The notes under the pieces were generated by a model. The model did no database searches. It was not told the origin of the DNA and was given only the letters and a program-made list of their open reading frames with translations. Source: Candidatus Omnitrophota bacterium (lineage in GTDB: Bacteria > Omnitrophota > Gorgyraeia > Gygaellales > Profunditerraquicolaceae). From it: 10,314 bases of DNA. Positions 1 through 6,867 of the stretch are shown here, piece after piece. The number at the start of each line of letters is the position of its first letter. Position 1 is the first letter of the stretch. Where the stretch lies: positions 1 through 10,314 of the forward strand of contig JAUYDQ010000016.1 in the NCBI GenBank assembly GCA_030691725.1, in the 5' to 3' direction. A program made the translations under genes and the position numbers.

Positions 1-1125
1 AACTATCTGCATATTGGTCAGGGCAAATATTTTGTTAAATATGGTTCCGCCATTCTGGTCCTCAAACATGGAATCCCAACCACGGTAATGGTCATTTGTG
101 CTATCTGCCTTATCACCAGAAAGGAAGGTATAGCTACCACCTAACACTGGTGCGTATCTAGTCAATCTCGGCACCTTATAACTACCTGTTGCCTGAAGCG
201 CAAAGGCACCAACTTTACGGGTAACTTTGGTATCTGCTCCCTCATCAGGATACAAGAGCGTGCTGGCAATGTGATCGCCAAACTGATATGCGCCTTCTAA
301 TCCTAAGGATAAACCTTTGAGCTTCTCCCCTGTGTAGTTTGCTTTAGCTCCTACCGTAGTTAATTTTTCTTTCTTTGCTGCTTGACCGGCAACGATTGCA
401 CCTACGACTCCTCTATCCCTTGCCCTCTGGAAGATATAACCCTCAGCAATTAAATTTTTACTTACTTCATAACTAGCATTTGCACCATAAAGGTTAACAT
501 CATCAAATGTGGCAATGGCACTTTCGCTGATCTTGGAGTAGATAAGATCTACTACCAAGGGATTGTAATCCAAGGTGGCTCTGACAGCATCAAATGCCTT
601 ACGCAGACTTAAATCATCCAGAGAATTAGGAAGATACTTAGTTCCTAAATGTCCGGCAGCAATGGCATTGGTATCCGGGTCGCCAATAATTAACCCATTA
701 CCAAACCTTAATTCTTGACGGCCTATGGTTAGGCTCAAAGGTGAATAAAGGAATTCTTTCATAGTGACATAAGCCAGGTCAAGGTCTATTTCTGTATTGT
801 TGTTCTTGGTGCTATCGGCAGGAGTAGCGATTCCATCTGTTTCTTCTCCCCAAACTCTTTCGTTGAGCAATCTTACTGTGGTAGCAACATTATCCGTCAG
901 GTCAGCGTCTATTCTTACGCGCGCCTGGGAGATAACGCCCCTGATTTTTTTACCAAAATCAACGGGGGTAGCAGCAACATCTTTATCCAGTGTTAAATTG
1001 TTGCGGGCAACACCTTTTACGGTGATATCACCGCTCACCTTAACATTCTGGACTTCGGCGTAGGCGGCAAAAGTGATTCCCACCACAAACGCCAGCGCCA
1101 GAATTAATATTAAGCGTTTACTCAT
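1..1125 (-). CDS. Alginate-export-family outer-membrane porin, N-terminal 375 codons (runs off left edge)
   Basis: The open frame starts at ATG 1125-1123 behind an AGGAGG ribosome-binding site (1135-1140) and continues without a stop to base 1, so only the N-terminal 375 residues are present. Residues 1-23 form a classical signal peptide: MSKR, a hydrophobic core, then AYA before Glu24. The mature part has alternating hydrophobic and polar residues, as in beta strands, with many Asp, Asn, Gly and Thr in the putative loops. The stretch GRQELRFGNGLIIGD (about 135-149), followed by a Phe-Asp-Ala-Val-Arg-Ala-Thr-Leu segment (178-185), resembles the conserved core of alginate-export-type porins (AlgE-like, Alginate_exp). 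The substrate cannot be told; in non-alginate producers such proteins are probably general or sugar porins. The gene has its own promoter and long leader, separate from the lipoprotein gene upstream. Family assignment is by motif resemblance; the beta-barrel prediction is firmer. Confidence 0.75.
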   Translation of the reverse strand, partial: MSKRLILILALAFVVGITFAAYAEVQNVKVSGDITVKGVARNNLTLDKDVAATPVDFGKKIRGVISQARVRIDADLTDNVATTVRLLNERVWGEETDGIATPADSTKNNNTEIDLDLAYVTMKEFLYSPLSLTIGRQELRFGNGLIIGDPDTNAIAAGHLGTKYLPNSLDDLSLRKAFDAVRATLDYNPLVVDLIYSKISESAIATFDDVNLYGANASYEVSKNLIAEGYIFQRARDRGVVGAIVAGQAAKKEKLTTVGAKANYTGEKLKGLSLGLEGAYQFGDHIASTLLYPDEGADTKVTRKVGAFALQATGSYKVPRLTRYAPVLGGSYTFLSGDKADSTNDHYRGWDSMFEDQNGGTIFNKIFALTNMQIV

Positions 1126-1206
1126 TTTGTTTATCCTCCTTTAAAAATACCAAAATATATTGAACTAGGGTTTAATAATTTTTCCTAGAGAATTACTATA
1201 TATATG

Positions 1207-1295
1207 TATATCACTGGATTTGCGCTGACTTTAGGCTTACTTTATAAGAATTCACCTCCTTTTCGCCTGAAATTAAAGCCATCTCCAGTGGTATA
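1207..1295 (-). promoter_or_regulatory. Structured leader of the porin gene with an orphan Shine-Dalgarno
   Basis: The untranslated region between the predicted start of transcription (about 1313) and the porin ATG is about 190 nt. Two arms, 1284-1295 and 1207-1218, are complementary over 12 positions with one mismatch and enclose 65 nt. Inside lies a perfect AGGAGGTGA (1252-1260, minus strand), the full complement of the 16S 3' end, but no ATG, GTG or TTG follows within usable distance. The real porin ribosome-binding site is a second AGGAGG at 1135-1140. The arrangement resembles a structured regulatory leader. It matches no riboswitch class that I can recognise. Confidence 0.4.
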
Positions 1296-1319
1296 TCCGA
1301 TATAAACCTATTTTGTATC

Positions 1320-1348
1320 TTTTTACCACATAACTTGTTGTTTGTCAA
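1320..1348 (-). promoter_or_regulatory. Sigma-70-type promoter for the porin gene
   Basis: On the minus strand TTGACA (1348-1343, a perfect -35 box) is followed after exactly 17 bp by TAAAAA (1325-1320), a 4/6 match to the -10 consensus. Transcription would start near 1313 and give a leader of about 190 nt. The -35 box overlaps the outer arm of the hairpin at 1345-1380. The same TTGAC[AT]-17-TAAAAA layout recurs upstream of glyQS. Confidence 0.55.
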
Positions 1349-1380
1349 GGAAAAGTTTTATTAATGAAACTTTTCCTTGA
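1345..1380. terminator. Perfect 14-bp hairpin, possible terminator of the lipoprotein operon
   Basis: Arms 1345-1358 and 1367-1380 are perfectly complementary, with an 8-nt loop. The hairpin lies 40 nt beyond the lipoprotein stop codon and just ahead of the porin promoter, so it separates two transcription units. There is no T-run after the stem on either strand. It is therefore not a textbook intrinsic terminator; it could instead protect the 3' end of the mRNA. Confidence 0.45.
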
Positions 1381-1405
1381 TTCTTCGGTAATGTGCCGAA
1401 GAATC
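1379..1405. terminator. Second hairpin, 10-bp stem, next to the lipoprotein stop
   Basis: Arms 1379-1388 and 1396-1405 pair perfectly around a 7-nt loop, beginning 14 nt after the lipoprotein stop. It shares two bases (1379-1380) with the 14-bp hairpin, so the two stems are almost stacked end to end. No T-tract follows. It is probably part of the same 3'-end structure. Confidence 0.4.
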
Positions 1406-1419
1406 TAAAATATCCTCAC

Positions 1420-1884
1420 TTACTTTACCGGTTTATCGGACTTTTTAGGCCGAATTGCCGACTTCGGGCCTAAAGAGACAGTAACAGTAATATTTTTACC
1501 TTGAGATGCCAAATTAATAATACAGCTTTCCTGTTCACGTTCAAAATTCAATAAGCGTTCCCCGTACTCCATTACATTCAATAGATTCCAATTGTAGAGC
1601 GGCATTTGGTCTTTGTAAAAATTGACTACCTGCTCAACATCTGCTTTACCTTGATACTTTAATATCCCTACCCGTACACCTGTACTCTCAAAGCTATAAG
1701 ATTCCTCTGGTAAGAATTTAAAACCTGTTGGTGCCGGAATATCACTAAATTTTAATGCGGCTTGGGGTTCTAAGAAAGCTCCTTCTTTTGACGAAGCATC
1801 TTTTTTTAAAACGCCTGCACAACCCCACAACACAAGAACACAAGAACACAAGAACACAAGAACCAAAATACCCCTCTTCATCAT
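1420..1884 (-). CDS. Small lipoprotein of unknown function, possibly phase-variable
   Basis: This 154-residue protein opens with basic MMKRG, a hydrophobic stretch and the lipobox Leu-Trp-Gly-Cys (19-22). Cys22 should be lipidated after signal peptidase II cleavage, giving an envelope lipoprotein of about 130 residues. The mature part has a motif near residues 49-62 (IPAPTGFKFLPEES), then a small alpha/beta region with Tyr, Trp and Gly conserved in style. I recall similar IPxPxGF lipoproteins in Deltaproteobacteria and related groups, but assign no domain name. The tail (about 140-154) is rich in Lys and Pro. The first ATG (1884) overlaps the stop of the PHP gene as ATGA, behind a GGGGGG tract; a second ATG follows directly. 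The signal-peptide DNA contains an 8-bp tandem repeat. The two hairpins after the stop probably end this operon. Confidence 0.8.
   Translation of the reverse strand: MMKRGILVLVFLCSCVLVLWGCAGVLKKDASSKEGAFLEPQAALKFSDIPAPTGFKFLPEESYSFESTGVRVGILKYQGKADVEQVVNFYKDQMPLYNWNLLNVMEYGERLLNFEREQESCIINLASQGKNITVTVSLGPKSAIRPKKSDKPVK
1829..1863. repeat. 8-bp tandem repeat AACACAAG, 4.4 copies, inside the lipoprotein signal peptide
   Basis: Four exact copies of AACACAAG (1829-1860) plus AAC lie within the lipoprotein gene and encode roughly residues 8-18 of its signal peptide. The unit is not a multiple of three, so gain or loss of one copy shifts the frame. I checked both other frames downstream: one stops at TAA within about 10 codons and the other at TAG within about 30. 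The repeat is therefore placed like an on/off contingency locus. Confidence 0.85.
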
Positions 1885-2531
1885 ACCCCCCTTTCTCTCA
1901 AAAAGCCTCTCATATCCTGATAAATATTATCAATTTCTTTCTGGCTTAAACCTGCTCCGGAAGCTATTTTAAATAAATCTTGCGGTTTAATGATGTCTTC
2001 GGGTGAATGACTATCTGTATTCAGGATTAATCTTGCGCCTAGTTTTAAAGCCTCTTCTACCACATGAGGATTGGTATCTTTGTGCCCTTGGCGGCTGGTT
2101 ATTTCTAAGAATACCCCTTTTTTCTTGGCTAATTTTGCCTCTTCCTCGCTAATCAACCCTGGATGAGCCAAGATATCAATATCTGCTGCTAATGCTGCGA
2201 GGTTCGTTCCTTTAATTACAGGTTCGACCAAAGTTTCGCCGTGCCCAATAATAATTTTTATTCCTTTTGTTCTGGCGTATTTTGCTAACGGTTTAAATTG
2301 TTCCAGCGGCAGGTGAGTCAATTCTATGCCCGGGAGAACTTTAATCCTTGAGTCTTTCGGCCAATGATGAGTAAATTCTAAAATTGCATGGATAACTAAA
2401 TCTATATTGCTGTAGTCAGCGTGGTCAGTAATCGCGATTGTCCGATATCCTAAAGATAAATAGCGCACAGCTACTTCAGAAGGAAGCAATGCGCCGTCGC
2501 TTAATAAGGAGTGAGAATGTAGGTTGAACAT
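1881..2531 (-). CDS. PHP-domain metal-dependent phosphoesterase (histidinol-phosphatase-like)
   Basis: This 216-residue protein covers a single compact PHP domain. Visible metal-binding motifs are His5-x-His7 with Asp12-Gly13, Asp36-His37 (ITDHAD), Glu70 (PGIE) and His73, His97 (GHGE), His123 (AHPG), and Asp173-x-His175 (NTDSH). Together these give the usual trinuclear metal site of the family. Relatives include bacterial histidinol phosphatases, YcdX-type phosphatases and the PHP domain of DNA polymerases. The substrate cannot be told, and no his genes are nearby. The ATG at 2531 has no clear ribosome-binding site; it lies only 11 nt after the GGGAC hairpin and 45 nt after tRNA-Arg. Its stop overlaps the lipoprotein start by four bases, so the two are probably translationally coupled. 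Confidence 0.88.
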   Translation of the reverse strand: MFNLHSHSLLSDGALLPSEVAVRYLSLGYRTIAITDHADYSNIDLVIHAILEFTHHWPKDSRIKVLPGIELTHLPLEQFKPLAKYARTKGIKIIIGHGETLVEPVIKGTNLAALAADIDILAHPGLISEEEAKLAKKKGVFLEITSRQGHKDTNPHVVEEALKLGARLILNTDSHSPEDIIKPQDLFKIASGAGLSQKEIDNIYQDMRGFLRERGV

Positions 2532-2541
2532 TTAAATTCTC

Positions 2542-2572
2542 TAGGGACAGTCCCCTTCGGGGACAGTCCCTA
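2542..2572. repeat. GGGACAGTCCC palindromic repeat between tRNA-Arg and the PHP gene
   Basis: Arms 2542-2555 and 2559-2572 form a 14-bp stem with one central mismatch and a 3-nt loop. Each arm contains GGGACAGTCCC, itself a palindrome, so the element is both a direct and an inverted repeat. There is no T-run, so a terminator is unlikely. Its GGGAC/GTCCC ends match the larger repeats at 6868-6940 and 10066-10161, so I treat it as a small member of the same family. Confidence 0.7.
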
Positions 2573-2576
2573 TTTA

Positions 2577-2650
2577 TGCGCCTGGGTGGATTCGAACCAC
2601 CCGCCTAGGCCTTAGGAGAGCCCCGCTCTATCCAAATGAGCTACAGGCGC
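2577..2650 (-). tRNA. tRNA-Arg, anticodon CCU
   Basis: This 74-nt gene folds into a full cloverleaf. It has a 7-bp acceptor stem (GCGCCTG/CAGGCGC), a D arm with GCTC/GAGC, an anticodon arm with loop CTCCTAA giving anticodon CCU, a 5-nt variable loop and a T arm GGTGG-TTCGAAT-CCACC. The discriminator is A. The anticodon stem has a wobble pair at each end. The 3' CCA is not encoded and must be added. The gene begins 11 nt after the apt stop and is probably cut from the same transcript. It reads the rare AGG arginine codon. Confidence 0.95.
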
Positions 2651-2661
2651 AATTTTGGTTA

Positions 2662-3189
2662 CTAATATTTAATCAAAGAATATACCGGATACCCCTTCAA
2701 CTTATCTTTGCCTTTTAAGTCAGTAAGTTCGATTAAAAAAGCAATACCCGCAATTTTTCCTTGTAACTGTTTTACTAAATCCGTAACTGCCTTTACTGTC
2801 CCGCCCGTAGCCAAAAGGTCATCTACAATTAAAACGCTTTCTCCCGGCGCAATTGCATCGTGATGTATTTCTAATGTATCAGTGCCGTATTCTAACTCGT
2901 AGGTTGCGGAATTAGTTTTCCAAGGGAGCTTCCCAATTTTGCGCACAGGCACAAATCCTGCGCCTAATTTGTAGGCAACTGCGCCGCCCAATATAAACCC
3001 TCTGGCTTCAACTGCTGCTACTTTATCTATTTTTTTCTTCTTATATTTATTCACCAAAGCATCTAAGGCGTGTTTAAATGCCTGGTTATCTTTTAGGAGA
3101 GTTGTTATATCTCTGAATAAAATCCCGGGTTTGGGAAAATCAGGGATATTCCTTATATAATCTTTAAATTCCGGCTTTTTCTTTACCAT
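2662..3189 (-). CDS. apt: Adenine phosphoribosyltransferase
   Basis: The enzyme makes AMP and pyrophosphate from adenine and PRPP, recycling adenine in the cytoplasm. At 175 residues it has normal family length and is collinear throughout. The N-terminal IPDFPKPGILFRDIT (15-29) is the usual APRT opening, EARGF (61-65) follows, and the PRPP loop is VLIVDDLLATGGT (119-131) with the paired Asp and the Gly-Gly-Thr. The C-terminus ends in the typical GYPVYSLIKY. The ATG at 3189 has an AAGAGG ribosome-binding site about 5 nt upstream. The gene follows the sigma-factor stop by 15 bp, consistent with an operon. The tRNA begins 11 nt after its TAG stop. Nothing appears odd or truncated. Confidence 0.96.
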   Translation of the reverse strand: MVKKKPEFKDYIRNIPDFPKPGILFRDITTLLKDNQAFKHALDALVNKYKKKKIDKVAAVEARGFILGGAVAYKLGAGFVPVRKIGKLPWKTNSATYELEYGTDTLEIHHDAIAPGESVLIVDDLLATGGTVKAVTDLVKQLQGKIAGIAFLIELTDLKGKDKLKGYPVYSLIKY

Positions 3190-3204
3190 AAAACCTCTTC
3201 TTAC

Positions 3205-4041
3205 TTATTGCTTGGTTTCATATTGAAGAGAGCCTCCCGGCTGTTCACGGATAAATTTTTTTAATTTTCTTAATGCCTGTTCTTCTATCTGGCGTACCCT
3301 TTCCCGGGAAACCCCTAATTTATCTGCCACCTCAGCCAAAGTATGTGACTTGCCGTCAACTAAACCAAAACGCATATCCAAAACTGTCCTTTCCCTATCG
3401 GCCATTATTTCTAATAGGCTAGTTAGCCGCTCTTTATCAAAAACGCGCTCAATCTCAGTATCAGGCGATACGGCAGTGTGGTCTTGAACCAAATCTAAAA
3501 TCTGGCCTTCATCCTCATCGCCTAAAGGCGCTTCCAGGGAGGATGTCTTAGTGGTTAACCAGAAGTTAATCTGTTTCATTTTACTGATTGATATTTTCAT
3601 TTTCTTGGCAATTTCTTCGTCTCTGGGCGGACGCCTTAATCTCTGAGTAAGCTGCTCTTTTGTTTTTTTCCACCTACTGATAAGCTCGTTCATATAAACC
3701 GGCATTCGGATCATTTTGCCCTGTTCAAATATTGCGCGGGTAATTGCCTGCCTTATCCACCAGGCAGCATACGTGGAAAAACGGAATCCTTTCCTATGAT
3801 CGAATTTATCTACTGCTTTCATTAGTCCTAAATTGCCTTCTTCAATTAAGTCTAAAAACGGCGTGCCCAGATACATGTACCTCTTGGCTAAGTTAATTAC
3901 AAGGCGAAGGTTTGCGCGGATCATTGCTTTGCGCGCCTGCTCATCGCCTTTCTTAATTCTCTTGCTTAGAGTTATCTCTTCTTGAGGGGTTAATAAGGGT
4001 ATATTTCTGATTTCTTTTAGGTAGGTTTTTAGTGCTTCCAT
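3205..4041 (-). CDS. Sigma-70 family RNA polymerase sigma factor (RpoD/RpoS type, no region 1.1)
   Basis: This 278-residue protein holds region 1.2 (TYLKEIRNIPLLTPQEE, 6-22), region 2 (about 38-108), region 3 (about 117-195) and region 4 (about 205-262). The region 2.3-2.4 sequence GFRFSTYAAWWIRQAI (85-100) is almost canonical, so it should melt and read a TATAAT-like -10. The region 4.2 helix-turn-helix (234-260, with GVSRERVRQIE) should read a TTGACA-like -35, in keeping with the two promoters predicted here. It lacks the acidic region 1.1 and the long insert of most primary sigma factors, so it resembles a group 2 (RpoS-like) factor or a short primary factor. The ATG lies inside the end of ppdK (13-nt overlap), with AGAGAAGAG as ribosome-binding site, so its translation is probably tied to ppdK. 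Confidence 0.93.
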   Translation of the reverse strand: MEALKTYLKEIRNIPLLTPQEEITLSKRIKKGDEQARKAMIRANLRLVINLAKRYMYLGTPFLDLIEEGNLGLMKAVDKFDHRKGFRFSTYAAWWIRQAITRAIFEQGKMIRMPVYMNELISRWKKTKEQLTQRLRRPPRDEEIAKKMKISISKMKQINFWLTTKTSSLEAPLGDEDEGQILDLVQDHTAVSPDTEIERVFDKERLTSLLEIMADRERTVLDMRFGLVDGKSHTLAEVADKLGVSRERVRQIEEQALRKLKKFIREQPGGSLQYETKQ

Positions 4042-6830
4042 GCGCTCTTCTCTTTTAGTACTGCTTGAGCTGCAGCTAATATTGCAATAGGAACTCTAAA
4101 AGGCGAACAGCTTACATAATCCATATCTACGCGGTGGCAGAATTCTACTGAACGCGGGTCGCCGCCATGCTCACCGCAGATACCCACTTCTAAGCCTTTG
4201 CGCGTTTTGCGTCCGCGTTGGATACCTATCTTTATTAACTCTCCGATTCCCTCCTGGTCAATGGTCTGAAAGGGATCTTCGGGGAGTATACCTTTCTTGA
4301 TATAATCCGGCAGGAAACTACCGATGTCATCACGCGAAAAACCAAAACCCATCTGGGTCATATCATTAGTGCCGAAAGAGAAAAATTCTGCTACTTGTGC
4401 CAACTTATCAGCTACAATCGATGCGCGGGGTATCTCAATCATTGTGCCGAACATATATTTAATTTTCTTGAGATTATATTTATTTAAGGTTTCCTGATAA
4501 ATTTTCTTAAGTATAGCTAATTGGTCGTTTAACTCCTCTTCATCGCAAACTACAGGTATCATTATTTCAGGATAGGGCGACTTCCCCTCTTTAATAAGTT
4601 CTGCTGCTGCCTCAAAGACTGCGCGTATCTGCATTTCGCTTACTTCAGGATAAGTAACTCCCAAACGCACTCCCCGATGGCCCATCATCGGATTTGATTC
4701 ATGCAGGTTTTCTGCACGTTCAGAGAGTTCTTCCATAGTTATATTTAAATCCCGGGCGAGCTGCTCCAATTTTGCCTGTTCGCGAGGGACAAATTCATGC
4801 AGAGGCGGGTCAAGTAAACGAATTACTACAGGCAGGCCATCCATTGCCTCAAGCGTCCCCTTGAAATCCTTCTTCACATAAGGAAATAATTCGTCTAAGG
4901 CCTTGCGCCTTTCTGCTTCGGTTTTAGAGATTATCATCTTACGTAATCTAAACAATGGCTCTTCGCAACCTTTGCCGTAAAACATATGTTCGGTTCTAAA
5001 CAGTCCGATTCCTTCAGCGCCGAATTGCCTTGCCTTTCTTGCATCCTCAGGAGTATCAGCATTGGTGCGTACGCCTAATCTCTTCAAAGAGGCGCATATC
5101 TTTAAAAAATTCGTTAAAATCTCATTTTCTTCAGATGCATCCATCATGGGTAATTTGCCTTCGTAGACATTGCCCTTAGTACCGTTTAGAGTAATCCAAT
5201 CCCCTTCTTTAAGGACTTTACCGTCAGCTAAAAGCTCTTTTTTAATAGAATCGACGTGCAGGCTAGCGCAACCGACGATACAACATTTACCCCAACCGCG
5301 TGCTACTAATGCCGCGTGGCTAGTCATGCCGCCGCGGGCAGTTAAAATCGCCGAAGCTGCACGCATGCCCTCTACGTCTTCGGGGTTTGTTTCCTCGCGC
5401 ACCAAAATTACTTTATTGCCTCGCTTTGCCCATTCCACAGCATCATGGCTTAAGAATACTATCTGGCCAGTCGCACCACCCGGGCCTGCAGGTAAACCTT
5501 TTGCAAAAGGTTTATGAGCCAGCTCAATTTTAGGGTCAATGATCGGATGTAACAATTCATCTAATTGGCCGGGGCCTAACCGCATCACTGCTTCTTCTTT
5601 TTTGATTAATTTTTCTTTTAACATATCAACAGCCATGCGCACTGCTGCCGGGCCATTGCGCTTTCCCACGCGGCACTGCAACATAAAGAGCCTGCCTTTT
5701 TCTATGGTAAACTCAATATCCTGCATATCGCGATAATGTTTCTCCAGGCGTTTCTGAAAACCAAAGAGTTCCTGATAAATTTTGGGCATTGCCTTTTCTA
5801 AAGCAACTAACTCTTTATTATGTTCTGACTTAGAGTATTCATTTATCGGCGCGGGAGTGCGTATCCCTGCTACCACATCTTCACCCTGCGCATTGATCAG
5901 ATATTCGCCATAGAATTCATCTTCTCCGTTTCCCGGATTACGGGTAAAGGCAACGCCGGTTGCAGAATCACCGCCCATATTCCCAAAAACCATGGTTTGC
6001 ACAGTCACCGCTGTACCCCATTCATCAGGAATTCCTTCTATACGCCTGTAACTGACTGCACGCTTGCCATTCCAAGAAGAAAACACAGCTCCGATTCCTC
6101 CCCACAACTGCTCATTTGGATCATCAGGAAAATCTTTCTTTAATACTTCCTTTATTTTGGCTTTAAATAAAGTGCAAAGTTCTTTCAGGTCATCCCCAGT
6201 TAAGCCTGCATCGACAGAATAACCTTTTGCCTTTTTCATTGCACTCATAATCTTTTCTAACTGCTTGCGTATTCCGGATTCATCGTCTTTTGGCTCGACA
6301 CCCACTGCCTTCTCCATAACCACGTCTGAATACATCATAATCAGGCGGCGATAGGCATCGTAGACAAAACGGTGGCTTTGGCTATGGCTTTGGTCATAAG
6401 AGACCAAACCACGGCCTTGCGGCCTGCTGTTTAAGCCGCTCTGCTTGATTAAGCCGGGTATAGTCTTTTCGGTTAAGCCGATATTTAATACTGTCTCCAT
6501 CATTCCCGGCATGGAACGCCGAGCGCCTGAACGTACCGAAACTAAAAGCGGATTATCAGGGTCGCCGAATTTTCTCCCCATCAGCTTTTCCACTCTTTCT
6601 AAAGCCTTATGCGCTTCTTCTTTTAAACCCTTAGGATAGGTTTTTCTATTTTTATAATAATATGTGCAAACCTCGGTGGTAATGGTGAACCCGGGTGGTA
6701 CGGGAAGCCGTAAATCTTTATGCCCTGCCATCTCTGCGAGATTCGCCCCTTTACCGCCGAGAAGATTTTTCATGGTTTCATTTCCGTCTGCTTTTTGGCC
6801 CCCAAAGAAGTAAACGTATTTTTTTGCCAT
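4029..6830 (-). CDS. ppdK: Pyruvate,phosphate dikinase
   Basis: The enzyme interconverts pyruvate, ATP and phosphate with PEP, AMP and pyrophosphate; in anaerobes it can serve glycolysis or gluconeogenesis. The N-terminal ATP-grasp part begins with NLLGGKGANLAEM (22-34) and includes SVRSGARRSMPGMM (98-111). The swivelling domain carries GGMTSHAALVARG (500-512) with phospho-His505. The C-terminal TIM barrel has the RTNADTPEDA and NPMMGHRG segments and catalytic Cys885 in GICGEHGGD. At 933 residues it is longer than the Clostridium symbiosum enzyme (about 874). Much of the excess is one block at about 134-153 where clostridial PPDK has just Asn-Pro. The ATG at 6830 follows GGAGG (6843-6847) and a nearer AAAGG. 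Its end overlaps the sigma-factor start. Function is clear; the direction of flux is not. Confidence 0.97.
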   Translation of the reverse strand: MAKKYVYFFGGQKADGNETMKNLLGGKGANLAEMAGHKDLRLPVPPGFTITTEVCTYYYKNRKTYPKGLKEEAHKALERVEKLMGRKFGDPDNPLLVSVRSGARRSMPGMMETVLNIGLTEKTIPGLIKQSGLNSRPQGRGLVSYDQSHSQSHRFVYDAYRRLIMMYSDVVMEKAVGVEPKDDESGIRKQLEKIMSAMKKAKGYSVDAGLTGDDLKELCTLFKAKIKEVLKKDFPDDPNEQLWGGIGAVFSSWNGKRAVSYRRIEGIPDEWGTAVTVQTMVFGNMGGDSATGVAFTRNPGNGEDEFYGEYLINAQGEDVVAGIRTPAPINEYSKSEHNKELVALEKAMPKIYQELFGFQKRLEKHYRDMQDIEFTIEKGRLFMLQCRVGKRNGPAAVRMAVDMLKEKLIKKEEAVMRLGPGQLDELLHPIIDPKIELAHKPFAKGLPAGPGGATGQIVFLSHDAVEWAKRGNKVILVREETNPEDVEGMRAASAILTARGGMTSHAALVARGWGKCCIVGCASLHVDSIKKELLADGKVLKEGDWITLNGTKGNVYEGKLPMMDASEENEILTNFLKICASLKRLGVRTNADTPEDARKARQFGAEGIGLFRTEHMFYGKGCEEPLFRLRKMIISKTEAERRKALDELFPYVKKDFKGTLEAMDGLPVVIRLLDPPLHEFVPREQAKLEQLARDLNITMEELSERAENLHESNPMMGHRGVRLGVTYPEVSEMQIRAVFEAAAELIKEGKSPYPEIMIPVVCDEEELNDQLAILKKIYQETLNKYNLKKIKYMFGTMIEIPRASIVADKLAQVAEFFSFGTNDMTQMGFGFSRDDIGSFLPDYIKKGILPEDPFQTIDQEGIGELIKIGIQRGRKTRKGLEVGICGEHGGDPRSVEFCHRVDMDYVSCSPFRVPIAILAAAQAVLKEKSAWKH
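5493..5514. repeat. Perfect 22-bp palindrome inside ppdK
   Basis: Bases 5493-5503 and 5504-5514 are exact reverse complements, with centre TGCA and outer TAAACC/GGTTTA. It encodes Lys-Pro-Phe-Ala-Lys-Gly-Leu (residues 440-446), in the linker before the phosphohistidine domain, where sequence is variable between species. It could be chance, a stem in the mRNA, or a protein-binding site. Confidence 0.7.
6372..6440. repeat. Palindrome-rich segment encoding an extra block in PPDK
   Basis: This 69-bp in-frame stretch encodes PPDK residues 131-153. Relative to clostridial PPDK it adds about 19 residues between the conserved Gly and Arg-Phe-x-Tyr-Asp. The DNA contains a perfect 7-bp hairpin (6389-6395 with 6402-6408), a GGCC-TTGC-GGCC hairpin (6413-6424) and a direct repeat of GGCTTTGG (from 6374 and 6386). 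The encoded residues are polar: Arg, Gln, Gly, Ser and His. This fits a small palindromic element that entered the gene in frame, or a natural surface loop. Confidence 0.5.
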
Positions 6831-6867
6831 TGCCTTTAGAATCCTCCGTTACTTTAGGTTAATCTAT

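Noticed and set aside
797..1063. Plus-strand open frame of 88 codons with a hydrophobic, Ser/Thr-rich product.
   Set aside because: It is the antisense of the porin gene, which has a signal peptide, a strong ribosome-binding site and porin motifs.
1211..1282. A 23-codon open frame in the porin leader, beginning ATG GCT TTA and ending TGA within the 3' arm of the stem.
   Set aside because: The nearest ribosome-binding match (GGAG) directly abuts the ATG with no spacer, and the strong AGGAGGTGA lies inside the frame. No family resemblance, so I leave it unannotated.
1345..1405. CRISPR-like or att-site reading of the adjacent hairpins.
   Set aside because: The two stems have unrelated sequences, no spacers are repeated, and no integrase or cas gene is present. 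A 3'-end structure is the simpler reading.
2577..2650. tRNA-Arg as an integration site for a mobile element.
   Set aside because: There is no integrase, no direct repeat of the tRNA 3' end, and the flanking genes are ordinary operon members.
5170..5517. Plus-strand open frame of 115 codons.
   Set aside because: It lies wholly within ppdK on the opposite strand, has no ribosome-binding site, and its product resembles nothing, whereas the ppdK frame is highly conserved.
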